Origin: Candidatus Poseidoniales archaeon
GTDB taxonomy: Archaea > Thermoplasmatota > Poseidoniia > Poseidoniales > Thalassarchaeaceae
Direction: 5' to 3'
Assembly: GCA_028821675.1 (NCBI GenBank)
Contig: JAPKFG010000003.1
Coordinates: forward strand, 1 to 43,282
Length of the DNA: 43,282 nucleotides
Shown here in pieces: positions 26,866 through 34,602 of this stretch (its first letter is position 1; every line of letters starts with the position of its first letter). A program made the position numbers and the translations under genes. Under the pieces are notes generated by a model, which saw only the letters and a list, made by a program, of their open reading frames with translations, was not told where the DNA came from and searched no databases.

Positions 26866-28497
26866 ATGGAGATTACAGAAATGATTACATTTCTTGGCAA
26901 TCCGTTAACCGTACTCACGCTACTGCCAATCACTGGCGCACTCCTGCTGATGCTCGTTCATTGGATGGCAGATGATGAGAAGCGTGAGATGCTGGCCAAC
27001 CCGATTCGCTACGTCAATCTCGGAATCGCCCTGTTGATGTTGCTTATGGCGACCCTCATCGGCCTAGAGGAGACCTTTGGATTGGCGTGGGGAGAATACC
27101 TGTATCAGAACTGCGAAGTTGGTGCTGTGAGTACCGGTTCCTGCACTTTGATCAGCAGCATCGGAGTCTCATGGCACGTCGGTATCGATGCGCTATCATT
27201 CCCGATGGTTTGGTTGACCACACTGTTGATTCCGATTACCATGGTGGTCGAGTGGGAGGCCAAGAAAGATGGCCCCGATAGAGCCTACTTCCACAGCCTC
27301 ATCCTGATGATGGAAGGTGCGCTCATCGGTGTATTCGTCAGCCTCGATTTGTTTGTCTTCTACGTCTTCTGGGAATTGACTTTGATTCCGATGTTCTTCC
27401 TCATCTTGTTGTGGGGTGGAAGTGACCGCCGGTACGCTGCTCAGAAGTTCTTCATCTACACCTTCACGGCCAGCGTCTTCATGCTTGCAGGCATCCTTGT
27501 GATGTATTTCAACAATGATGCGAGTTGGGTTGGCAACATCACAGGGAAGTCGTTTGATTTCATTCTGATGGAAACCAGTACGAACTTCATCGCTTCTGAG
27601 GGATTACGAAGCGTTGTTTTCCTATTGATGCTAATTGGATTTGCAACCAAAATGCCGAGCGTACCCGTTCACACTTGGTTGCCTGACGCCCACGTCGAGG
27701 CCCCCACTGCAGGCTCGATGTTACTGGCTGGTGTCATGCTAAAGATGGGTGCATATGGTTTCCTTCGCCTCGGAGTGACGCTCTTCCCCGATCAGGTCAT
27801 CCAATTCCAGACACTGCTGCTCGTTCTCGGTATGGTCAGCCTCGTCTATGGCGCCGTTGTCTGCCTAGGGCAGATTAATCTCAAGCGCATGGTCGCTTAC
27901 TCTTCAGTGAGCCATATGGGTCTCATTTTCCTCGGTGTGGCTACACTTCAGCCACTTGGAATCGCCGGCGCCATCTTCATGATGTTCGCTCACGGAATCA
28001 TCAGCCCCCTCTTGTTCGCAGTTTGTGGTTCATTCAAGCATCATTATCACACGCTGGAAATTGATTCCATGCGTGGTCTGGCCCATAGCAGTCCGTGGAT
28101 GAGCGCCCACATGATGGTTGGATGGATGGGCAGCCTCGGTCTGCCCCTGATGGCTGGCTTCGTTGCTGAGGTTGCAATCCTCATCGCCTTCTACATGACC
28201 TTCGGTTGGTGGGTTGTTCTACCCGCTCTAACACTCATCATCACCGCGGCTTACTACCTGTGGAGTATGCAGCGCACAATCTTCGAAGGTGGTGGCGATG
28301 TTCAACTTCCACCGACGATGCGTGATGAAGAGCCTCGTGACATTACATGGCACGAGAACACTGGCATGCTCATTTTGGGCGCTCTCGCTGTAATCTACGG
28401 CATTTATCCAGACTTCTTCGGTATGTTCGAGATGATGTCCAATTGGGCTTCTCTATTGGTCGAGAACGTCATTTACCCACCTGAGGTGAATCCATGA
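26866..28497 (+). CDS. nuoM: Complex I subunit M (antiporter-like)
   Basis: FYVFWELTLIPMFFLILLWGG, FATKMPSVPVHTWLPDAHVEAPTAGSMLLAGVMLKMGAYGFLR. Confidence 0.97.
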   Translation: MEITEMITFLGNPLTVLTLLPITGALLLMLVHWMADDEKREMLANPIRYVNLGIALLMLLMATLIGLEETFGLAWGEYLYQNCEVGAVSTGSCTLISSIGVSWHVGIDALSFPMVWLTTLLIPITMVVEWEAKKDGPDRAYFHSLILMMEGALIGVFVSLDLFVFYVFWELTLIPMFFLILLWGGSDRRYAAQKFFIYTFTASVFMLAGILVMYFNNDASWVGNITGKSFDFILMETSTNFIASEGLRSVVFLLMLIGFATKMPSVPVHTWLPDAHVEAPTAGSMLLAGVMLKMGAYGFLRLGVTLFPDQVIQFQTLLLVLGMVSLVYGAVVCLGQINLKRMVAYSSVSHMGLIFLGVATLQPLGIAGAIFMMFAHGIISPLLFAVCGSFKHHYHTLEIDSMRGLAHSSPWMSAHMMVGWMGSLGLPLMAGFVAEVAILIAFYMTFGWWVVLPALTLIITAAYYLWSMQRTIFEGGGDVQLPPTMRDEEPRDITWHENTGMLILGALAVIYGIYPDFFGMFEMMSNWASLLVENVIYPPEVNP

Positions 28498-30251
28498 ACT
28501 TAGGCACGCTGTTCAGCGGCCCTGACATGGCCACGATACTGATGCCTGAGTGGATCCTTCTGCTCGGCATCGTGGCGATGATTCTCGTGCCCAATCTGGG
28601 CAACGCGACCTTCCGTCTACCAATTCCTGGTACGAGCATCCGAATTCCCTACCTCATCGGTGGGAAGCGCTTCTCTGTGACAGGAGATCCTCGGGTGCCA
28701 GCCGCTATCGCGGCCTTCACGCTCTTCGCCTCCTTCATCACTGCTCTGTTGAGTCAGATTCTTGATTCAGGCGTCGGCATGGCTGAAGCCTGTGTGACGA
28801 TGAACGGATTGGTTCAGGACTGTACTTCAGATGGCACGCATATCCTGCGTGTTGATGCCTTTAGTCGTCTGATGGAGATGATCTTCACGGGTGCACTACT
28901 TCTCGCCCTTATCGCCAATTGGGACCGATTGCCTGCGACCCCTCATCATCGTATACCCCTCAAGCCCGAAGAAGACGAAATCAAAGAAACTCGACGCCTA
29001 TTCCGTCTGTTGAACAATCGTCGTCAGGTTGACTTCGCATTACTCGTTCTGATGGTCGCTCTGGGCATGTGTACTGTCGCTCTTTCGACCAATCTGTTCA
29101 TTCTATTCGTCGGTCTTGAATTGGCGAGCATGGCTTCCTATGTTCTCATCGCATTCAACAAGGAGACACAGGCGGGGCCAGAAGCTGGTGTGAAGTATTT
29201 CATCGTCGGTAGTGTGGCCAGTGCCATCGGCCTATACGGCATCTCAATGCTGTACATTTGGAATGGTGATTTGGCGATTTACGGCTCAGGAGGACTTGCT
29301 GCAAAGTGGGCGGCCGAAGGACCCAATGGATTGGCGACCATCGGTCTTGGAATGATGTTAGTAGCGTTCGGATTCAAGGTTAGTGCAGTTCCATTTCACT
29401 TTGCGGCACCCGATGCATATTCTGGGGCCAGCGGACCGGTTGCTGGTGTTCTAGCGACCGCGAGCAAGGCGATGGGATTCGTCGCCCTCATGCGTGTACT
29501 CATCGGCATTACATTGGCTGATGATGGCAGTGATTGGACCATACTCATTGGTGCGATTGCCGCGATTACCATGACATGGGGTAACATTGCTGCATTGGGC
29601 AGTCGAAACCCGAAGCGAATGTTGGCGTATTCCAGTGTTGCTCACGCGGGATACATCCTCGCGGGTATTGCAGCCATCGGTGCGCTTGGACCGGGTGATG
29701 GAAGCCAGTTGATTGCTACTGCCATCATGTTCCATCTAGCTGTGTTGGTCACGTTCAAACTCGGAGCATTCCTTGTCATCGCTCTGCTAGAGTGTGAGGG
29801 CCGAGGATACGAACTCGAGCACTACCATGGCCTTGCTCGCCGCGATCCGTTGATTGCCATCTCGATGTTGATATTCATGTTGGCACTGGCCGGTGTTCCA
29901 CCTCTCGCTGGCTTCCTTTCGAAGTTGATGATGGTCAGCGGCATCATCTCAAGCACGGTCGGTGATGTCTCCGGATCCAGCCTTTCCGAGGCCATGGGTT
30001 CTCTATCCTGGGTATTCTGGTTAGCCATCCTCATCTTCATCAACAGTGCGATATCGTTGTTCTATTATCTGCGAATATGTGTTGTCATGTTCTATGATGA
30101 ACCCGATAGAAATCTACGGCTTTCCAGGGCGCCCATGCTTCGAATCGCCATCATGCTCTGTACCATGGGCGCGGTTGTATTTGGCTTCGGCGTTTTGGCA
30201 GATGTCCTCGCATCGGCCGCTGCAGACGCTGCGACGGCCTTGTTCAGTTGA
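28494..30251 (+). CDS. nuoN: Complex I subunit N (antiporter-like)
   Basis: FVGLELASMASYVLIAFNKE, GFKVSAVPFHFAAPDAYSGASGPVAGVLATASKA, LAYSSVAHAGYIL. Confidence 0.96.
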   Translation: MNLGTLFSGPDMATILMPEWILLLGIVAMILVPNLGNATFRLPIPGTSIRIPYLIGGKRFSVTGDPRVPAAIAAFTLFASFITALLSQILDSGVGMAEACVTMNGLVQDCTSDGTHILRVDAFSRLMEMIFTGALLLALIANWDRLPATPHHRIPLKPEEDEIKETRRLFRLLNNRRQVDFALLVLMVALGMCTVALSTNLFILFVGLELASMASYVLIAFNKETQAGPEAGVKYFIVGSVASAIGLYGISMLYIWNGDLAIYGSGGLAAKWAAEGPNGLATIGLGMMLVAFGFKVSAVPFHFAAPDAYSGASGPVAGVLATASKAMGFVALMRVLIGITLADDGSDWTILIGAIAAITMTWGNIAALGSRNPKRMLAYSSVAHAGYILAGIAAIGALGPGDGSQLIATAIMFHLAVLVTFKLGAFLVIALLECEGRGYELEHYHGLARRDPLIAISMLIFMLALAGVPPLAGFLSKLMMVSGIISSTVGDVSGSSLSEAMGSLSWVFWLAILIFINSAISLFYYLRICVVMFYDEPDRNLRLSRAPMLRIAIMLCTMGAVVFGFGVLADVLASAAADAATALFS

Positions 30252-30327
30252 GTTTTGACTCTGAAAATGAGACCCTCTTTGGCGCCTCCGTGTTTATGTA
30301 GGGCGGTCGATTCGGCGGCTTGTTACC

Positions 30328-30933
30328 ATGGGACGACGTCGAGAGGAAACAGTCGATGAGGAGTTGCTGGCGCAGCTTGAAGGCGACTCCAGCGACAAAA
30401 TCAGAGTCCCACTTCCCAAAGAAAGAATCAACGAAATGTTCGCCATTGCCGACCAGATTTTGGGCGGTCGAAGGGTCCGGGTCATCTGCGCGGATGGCGA
30501 GACTCGTTTGGCTCGAATTCCCGGCAAGATGCGACGACGCCAATGGGTGCGTGAAGGTGATTTAATCGTCGTCCAGCCTTGGGATTTCCAAGATGCTAAA
30601 GCCGATGTGAAGAAGCGTTACACTAAGACTCAATCTCTCTATCTGTCCCGGAAAGGAGTCCTGCCTGAAGTTGTAGACGTATTTGGCAGTGGAACCGATA
30701 CTTGGGATGATCTTGACGATGCGGGTATTTTCGGTGGAGGCGATGATGTTGAAACCGAGGCTGCCCCTGTTGAAGAAAAGATCGTGGCTGTCGAAGAAGA
30801 GGACAAAGCCGAAGAAACCACTGAAGAAGAACCCGTTGCGGACGAACCTGAACCTGCACCGGCGGCTGAACCAGAGCCAGATGACGTAACCGACGACGAC
30901 GACGACATCGACAGCCTGTTCGGTCCAGCATAG
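30328..30933 (+). CDS. eif1a: Translation initiation factor aIF1A with long acidic C-terminal tail
   Basis: QILGGRRVRVICADGETRLARIPGKMRRRQWVREGDLIVVQPWDFQDAKADVKKRYTKTQ is the IF1A OB fold; about 80-aa acidic tail follows. Confidence 0.95.
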   Translation: MGRRREETVDEELLAQLEGDSSDKIRVPLPKERINEMFAIADQILGGRRVRVICADGETRLARIPGKMRRRQWVREGDLIVVQPWDFQDAKADVKKRYTKTQSLYLSRKGVLPEVVDVFGSGTDTWDDLDDAGIFGGGDDVETEAAPVEEKIVAVEEEDKAEETTEEEPVADEPEPAPAAEPEPDDVTDDDDDIDSLFGPA

Positions 30934-30944
30934 GAGGTGTAAGC

Positions 30945-31934
30945 ATCGCCCGACGCCGGAAGGCTCGTCGCGAAGGCGACTCTCGAGATTGGACCGAATT
31001 GGGAGATTCTGAGAATGTCGATCTCGATGCGGACCCCACGGAAGTAGAACTTTCGATTGAGGCCGAGAATATCGCCCTCGCAGAAGAAAAATGGGATGCC
31101 GCTGAGGCTGAGATGGACCTCCATTCTGAAATGGACAAGAAACAGGATTCTTGGTCATGGATGAATGAGAAGAAATACGCCAAGATATTCAAAGAGATTG
31201 AGCACCGATTAGAGGGCGTTCTTGGTAAGGGTAAGTTTGAGTGGGCCGATCGTCGTGTTTTCGATCAAGTTTTCGATCAGCGCACACTTCTTGCCATCTA
31301 CAAACTCATGCAACAGGGACATATCGACACTATCGATTGGCCAATTGCTCGGGGCAAAGAGGCCCATGTATTCCATGCGACGACACTCAATGGTGTGGCT
31401 GCGGTGAAGATTTTTCACACCAGTAATGCTGTGTTCAAAGGGCTCATGCAATACATTGAGGGGGATCCAAGATTCGGTGGTTTGCGCCGCCGTCATCACG
31501 AACTGGTCAACGTATGGGTCAGGAAAGAATACCGTAATTTGATGCGGATGTCCAAGCATGGATTGCGTGTTCCAGAACCACATGCCATCTTCCGAAATGT
31601 CTTGGTCATGGATTATCTCGGAGAATCAGAAGGACCAAGCCCTCGACTCCGCGATGTCGAGGTTGAGGATGCCGCACCCATCTTCGATGAATTGTTGAAT
31701 TGGTTGAGAGTATGTTGGCAGGAAGCTGAACTTGTTCATGCTGATTTCAGTGAATACAACATCCTTTGGCATCAGGGTGAGCCCCGAATCATCGATGTCG
31801 GTCAGGCGGTCACGAAAGGTCACCCAAATGCCGAGGATTTCCTCGTTCGTGATGTTACTCGATTGGTTGAATGGGCACAAAGACAAGGTGTCGATGTTGA
31901 TGTGGCCGAGGCCATGGCCAACGTACTATACTGA
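30945..31934 (+). CDS. rio1: RIO1-family serine protein kinase (start codon possibly AUC at 30945; alternative TTG 30999)
   Basis: IDWPIARGKEAHVFHATTLNGVAAVKIFHTSNAVFKG...ELVHADFSEYNILWHQGEPRIIDVGQAV. SD-like GGAGGTG lies 5 nt upstream of ATC; the frame upstream of TTG encodes IARRRKARREGDSRDWTE. Confidence 0.9.
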   Translation: MARRRKARREGDSRDWTELGDSENVDLDADPTEVELSIEAENIALAEEKWDAAEAEMDLHSEMDKKQDSWSWMNEKKYAKIFKEIEHRLEGVLGKGKFEWADRRVFDQVFDQRTLLAIYKLMQQGHIDTIDWPIARGKEAHVFHATTLNGVAAVKIFHTSNAVFKGLMQYIEGDPRFGGLRRRHHELVNVWVRKEYRNLMRMSKHGLRVPEPHAIFRNVLVMDYLGESEGPSPRLRDVEVEDAAPIFDELLNWLRVCWQEAELVHADFSEYNILWHQGEPRIIDVGQAVTKGHPNAEDFLVRDVTRLVEWAQRQGVDVDVAEAMANVLY

Positions 31935-32657
31935 TCATTCTTCTTCGTATCCAATCGATTCGTCTTCAGCGAGTTCCATCATATCCTCGACTGCTTCATC
32001 ATCCTCTGGATTGACTTGCGCATCTTTGTATCGACGTTCTCTCTTGCGTCGAGCCGCATCAAGTCCAGGTACTAGCACCTCAAATCGATCGCCATCATCT
32101 CGAGTACCGATGGATTCCAAATTACGCGAGGACATACGTTTCTTGCGACGTTGGGTTTCAAGATGCTTCAGAACAGACGAATGCTCGGCACCCTGCAACA
32201 ATCTCTCAATCGCTTGACCGGCCAATGGTAACGCCTCTTCGTCGCCGATAATCACAACGGTCGAACCATAGATTGCGATTTCTGCACCCGAATGCTCTTC
32301 AATCAATTCTCGAATTCTCCCATTACGTCCAATCAATCGACTTCGGATTCGTCTTTGCTGGTTCGGACTCTTTCCGACATACTCTCGCATATCATAGAGC
32401 CTGAGGTGTTGATCGTCCTTGAGCAACTCTAGAGCACGTTCCGGATTCATCCCCCTTCCGATGGCACGAATGACATCAGGGAGTTTCATGCGCAGAATCG
32501 GGTCAAATTCCTCATCCCATACCACGGATACATCGCCACTGCTTGAATCGATGTGGAGTGATGATTTAGTGGCCTTTTCAAGCGCTCGACGCGTGGCGCC
32601 CTTACGTCCAATCAATACCGCAATGCGGTCTTGGGGAATTCGGGCGAGGCCTTCCAT
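31935..32657 (-). CDS. KH-domain ribosome biogenesis protein, Pno1/Dim2-like
   Basis: IPQDRIAVLIGRKGATRRALEKATKSSLHIDSSSGDV and SRLIGRNGRIRELIEEHSGAEIAIYGSTVVIIG: two KH motifs as in archaeal Pno1. Confidence 0.92.
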   Translation of the reverse strand: MEGLARIPQDRIAVLIGRKGATRRALEKATKSSLHIDSSSGDVSVVWDEEFDPILRMKLPDVIRAIGRGMNPERALELLKDDQHLRLYDMREYVGKSPNQQRRIRSRLIGRNGRIRELIEEHSGAEIAIYGSTVVIIGDEEALPLAGQAIERLLQGAEHSSVLKHLETQRRKKRMSSRNLESIGTRDDGDRFEVLVPGLDAARRKRERRYKDAQVNPEDDEAVEDMMELAEDESIGYEEE

Positions 32658-32684
32658 CGGCCACCGCGACCGGGGGCTCCTCTT

Positions 32685-34469
32685 TCAAGACGCCGATTCC
32701 CGATGTTTGAGTACTCGACTGGCAAACAAGCCTGCGATGAGCAAGAGCACCAGGTCTGGTGCAAAGCCAGATACTGAGCCAATGACCTCTGGGTTCGCTG
32801 CCCCGATTAGGAGGAATGCCTCATTATTACCCTCGTCACGTTCAGAAATCGAGTCATCAGGGTCAACCATGACACGTATGTCAAATTCTCCCGCCGTTAA
32901 CAGTGTGATATTCACAACAACTCGCTCTTGTTGATCAATGAGGGACCCCGTACTGATTGCAACCGAATTCAAGGTTGTCCATTCAGTCATTGAATCACGA
33001 CTCGCTGGAGCACTTTCAACTCGAACTACGACGCTTCCAGAGTAGACTTCGTTGGTGTCGATGTAGGCTTCAAGTTGAACTGAATCTTGCGAACCAGCTC
33101 GTACAACGAGACGGTCAAGCGATGCATCCGATATGGAGAAGTCAAGCCCCGGTAAGATGAGGAAATGTGAAGCCGGCGTAGTGACCGTATTTCCCGCAGT
33201 ATCGACAAGTGTTGTTCGTAGAGAAAGGAATTGCCCGGCCCGAGTCGTCCAATCGATTGCAGCGGAGAGTGAGTTTGAGGTCCCTGAACCTACACTGAGC
33301 CAATCAGAAGAGATGTCAGGTATTGTACCCGCTCCATTGGAATCAAATCCATATTCGATACTACATGAGGCGACGTCAATTCCAGAATTCGCATCGGTTG
33401 CATCGATGCTAATCGCCACTTGGCCACTCAGGGAATCTGTGAGTTCCGGAAGAATCCATCCCCCAGCTACAGGTGCTGAACGATCAATCATCATTGTTAC
33501 ATCGAGTGAGTCCCCGATATTGCTGACTCTATCCACGGCACGGAATTGAATCGTTCTCACACCTTCGTCCAAACTCATAGATCCAGAACCTGCAGACCCG
33601 ATATCAGTCCATTCATCGGTGCTATCGCGCACGTGGTAGGTAGCAATCCCCGATCCATCGTTATCGGTTGCTCCACTGGATAAACCGTTGAAAATTAGGG
33701 TTGTTGCATCATTCCAACTTCCTGGTGCCACTGAAAGCGAAGGCGTTCCGACCTCAGGCCCGCTGCGATCGATTCCAATGTGGATGGAGGTCTGTGCTGA
33801 ATTCCCGCCTTCATCAAACACCGATAGAACCGGATTCCATGTTCCCTCTGTCAAGTCACCGGGAGACCATGCCCAAGAATTGAGAAGTGTACTTGGCCCA
33901 TCTTGGGGGGGATTTCCTGAACCGGGGACATTCGTGAGCGTCGCATGAGAGAGGTGAGAATCTGAGCCATTCCAATCGAAATTCATGGTTCCAGTTTCCG
34001 CTGTGGTGAACCATGCTCGGCTGATTGTCGAAGAACCATCTCCAATCACCGCTCCAGTTGTACTCAATGAGAGACTGGTGGGTGCTGTGTTGTCGATGAT
34101 GAAGGTTGGGCTCATCACCCATCCCGTTGTGGTTGAATTGGTAAAGGTCCCTTCAATTCTCAATTGATAATCGCCATCACTGTGTGAACTGGTGTCCCAA
34201 GCGGATAACCAAGGCGCATCGGTCACATTGGCGACTGGGGACCATGTAGCCCCATCTGAGACCTCGATATTGATGTAATCCATGTCGATAACATTGGTCA
34301 TGAGAATCGTGTATGTTCCAGAGACAACCTGATTGATATTAGGTCCTCCACTGAAGTCCAAATCATCGCTTCGACCTGACGATGCATCAACTGTCATCCA
34401 AGCCCCATGAGGAACCGCACACAGCAGAATCACCACGAAAGTGGAGACAAAGACACGGCGAGAAAGCAT
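32685..34469 (-). CDS. Secreted membrane-anchored protein with Ig-like/CARDB domains
   Basis: Signal MLSRRVFVSTFVVILLCAVPHGAW; Ig-like 'GPEVGTPSLSVAPGSWNDATTLIFNGLSSGATDNDGSGIATYHVRDS'; CARDB-like end; C-terminal TM APDLVLLLIAGLFASRVLKHRE. Confidence 0.82.
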   Translation of the reverse strand: MLSRRVFVSTFVVILLCAVPHGAWMTVDASSGRSDDLDFSGGPNINQVVSGTYTILMTNVIDMDYINIEVSDGATWSPVANVTDAPWLSAWDTSSHSDGDYQLRIEGTFTNSTTTGWVMSPTFIIDNTAPTSLSLSTTGAVIGDGSSTISRAWFTTAETGTMNFDWNGSDSHLSHATLTNVPGSGNPPQDGPSTLLNSWAWSPGDLTEGTWNPVLSVFDEGGNSAQTSIHIGIDRSGPEVGTPSLSVAPGSWNDATTLIFNGLSSGATDNDGSGIATYHVRDSTDEWTDIGSAGSGSMSLDEGVRTIQFRAVDRVSNIGDSLDVTMMIDRSAPVAGGWILPELTDSLSGQVAISIDATDANSGIDVASCSIEYGFDSNGAGTIPDISSDWLSVGSGTSNSLSAAIDWTTRAGQFLSLRTTLVDTAGNTVTTPASHFLILPGLDFSISDASLDRLVVRAGSQDSVQLEAYIDTNEVYSGSVVVRVESAPASRDSMTEWTTLNSVAISTGSLIDQQERVVVNITLLTAGEFDIRVMVDPDDSISERDEGNNEAFLLIGAANPEVIGSVSGFAPDLVLLLIAGLFASRVLKHRESAS

Positions 34470-34525
34470 CGGCACCAATCCTCGCACAATATGCACCGCC
34501 CTTCAAGGCTTTCCAATGGGGCCCG

Positions 34526-34550
34526 TAACCCCGTCCCTTGCACGGGGTTA
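34526..34550. promoter_or_regulatory. 9-bp inverted repeat TAACCCCGT-CCCTTGC-ACGGGGTTA in divergent intergenic region
   Basis: Perfect 9-bp inverted repeat with a 7-nt spacer between divergently oriented surface-protein genes. Confidence 0.6.
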
Positions 34551-34602
34551 TCAGGTGATTTCGGAAGCAGGTTTGAAGTGCCTTGGCTGCTCTCATGAAC
34601 CC

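Noticed and set aside
30562-31192. Three overlapping minus-strand ORFs (144-198 aa range) antisense to aIF1A/rio1
   Set aside because: Low-complexity S/R/V/F-rich translations are the antisense shadow of the GA/GAC-rich acidic tail; the sense strand has clear aIF1A and Rio1 homology.
34441-34602. N-terminal extension of the 951-aa ORF (METKTRRESIGTNPRTICTALQ...)
   Set aside because: Overlaps the divergent gene and promoter region; the ATG at 34603 gives a proper signal peptide.
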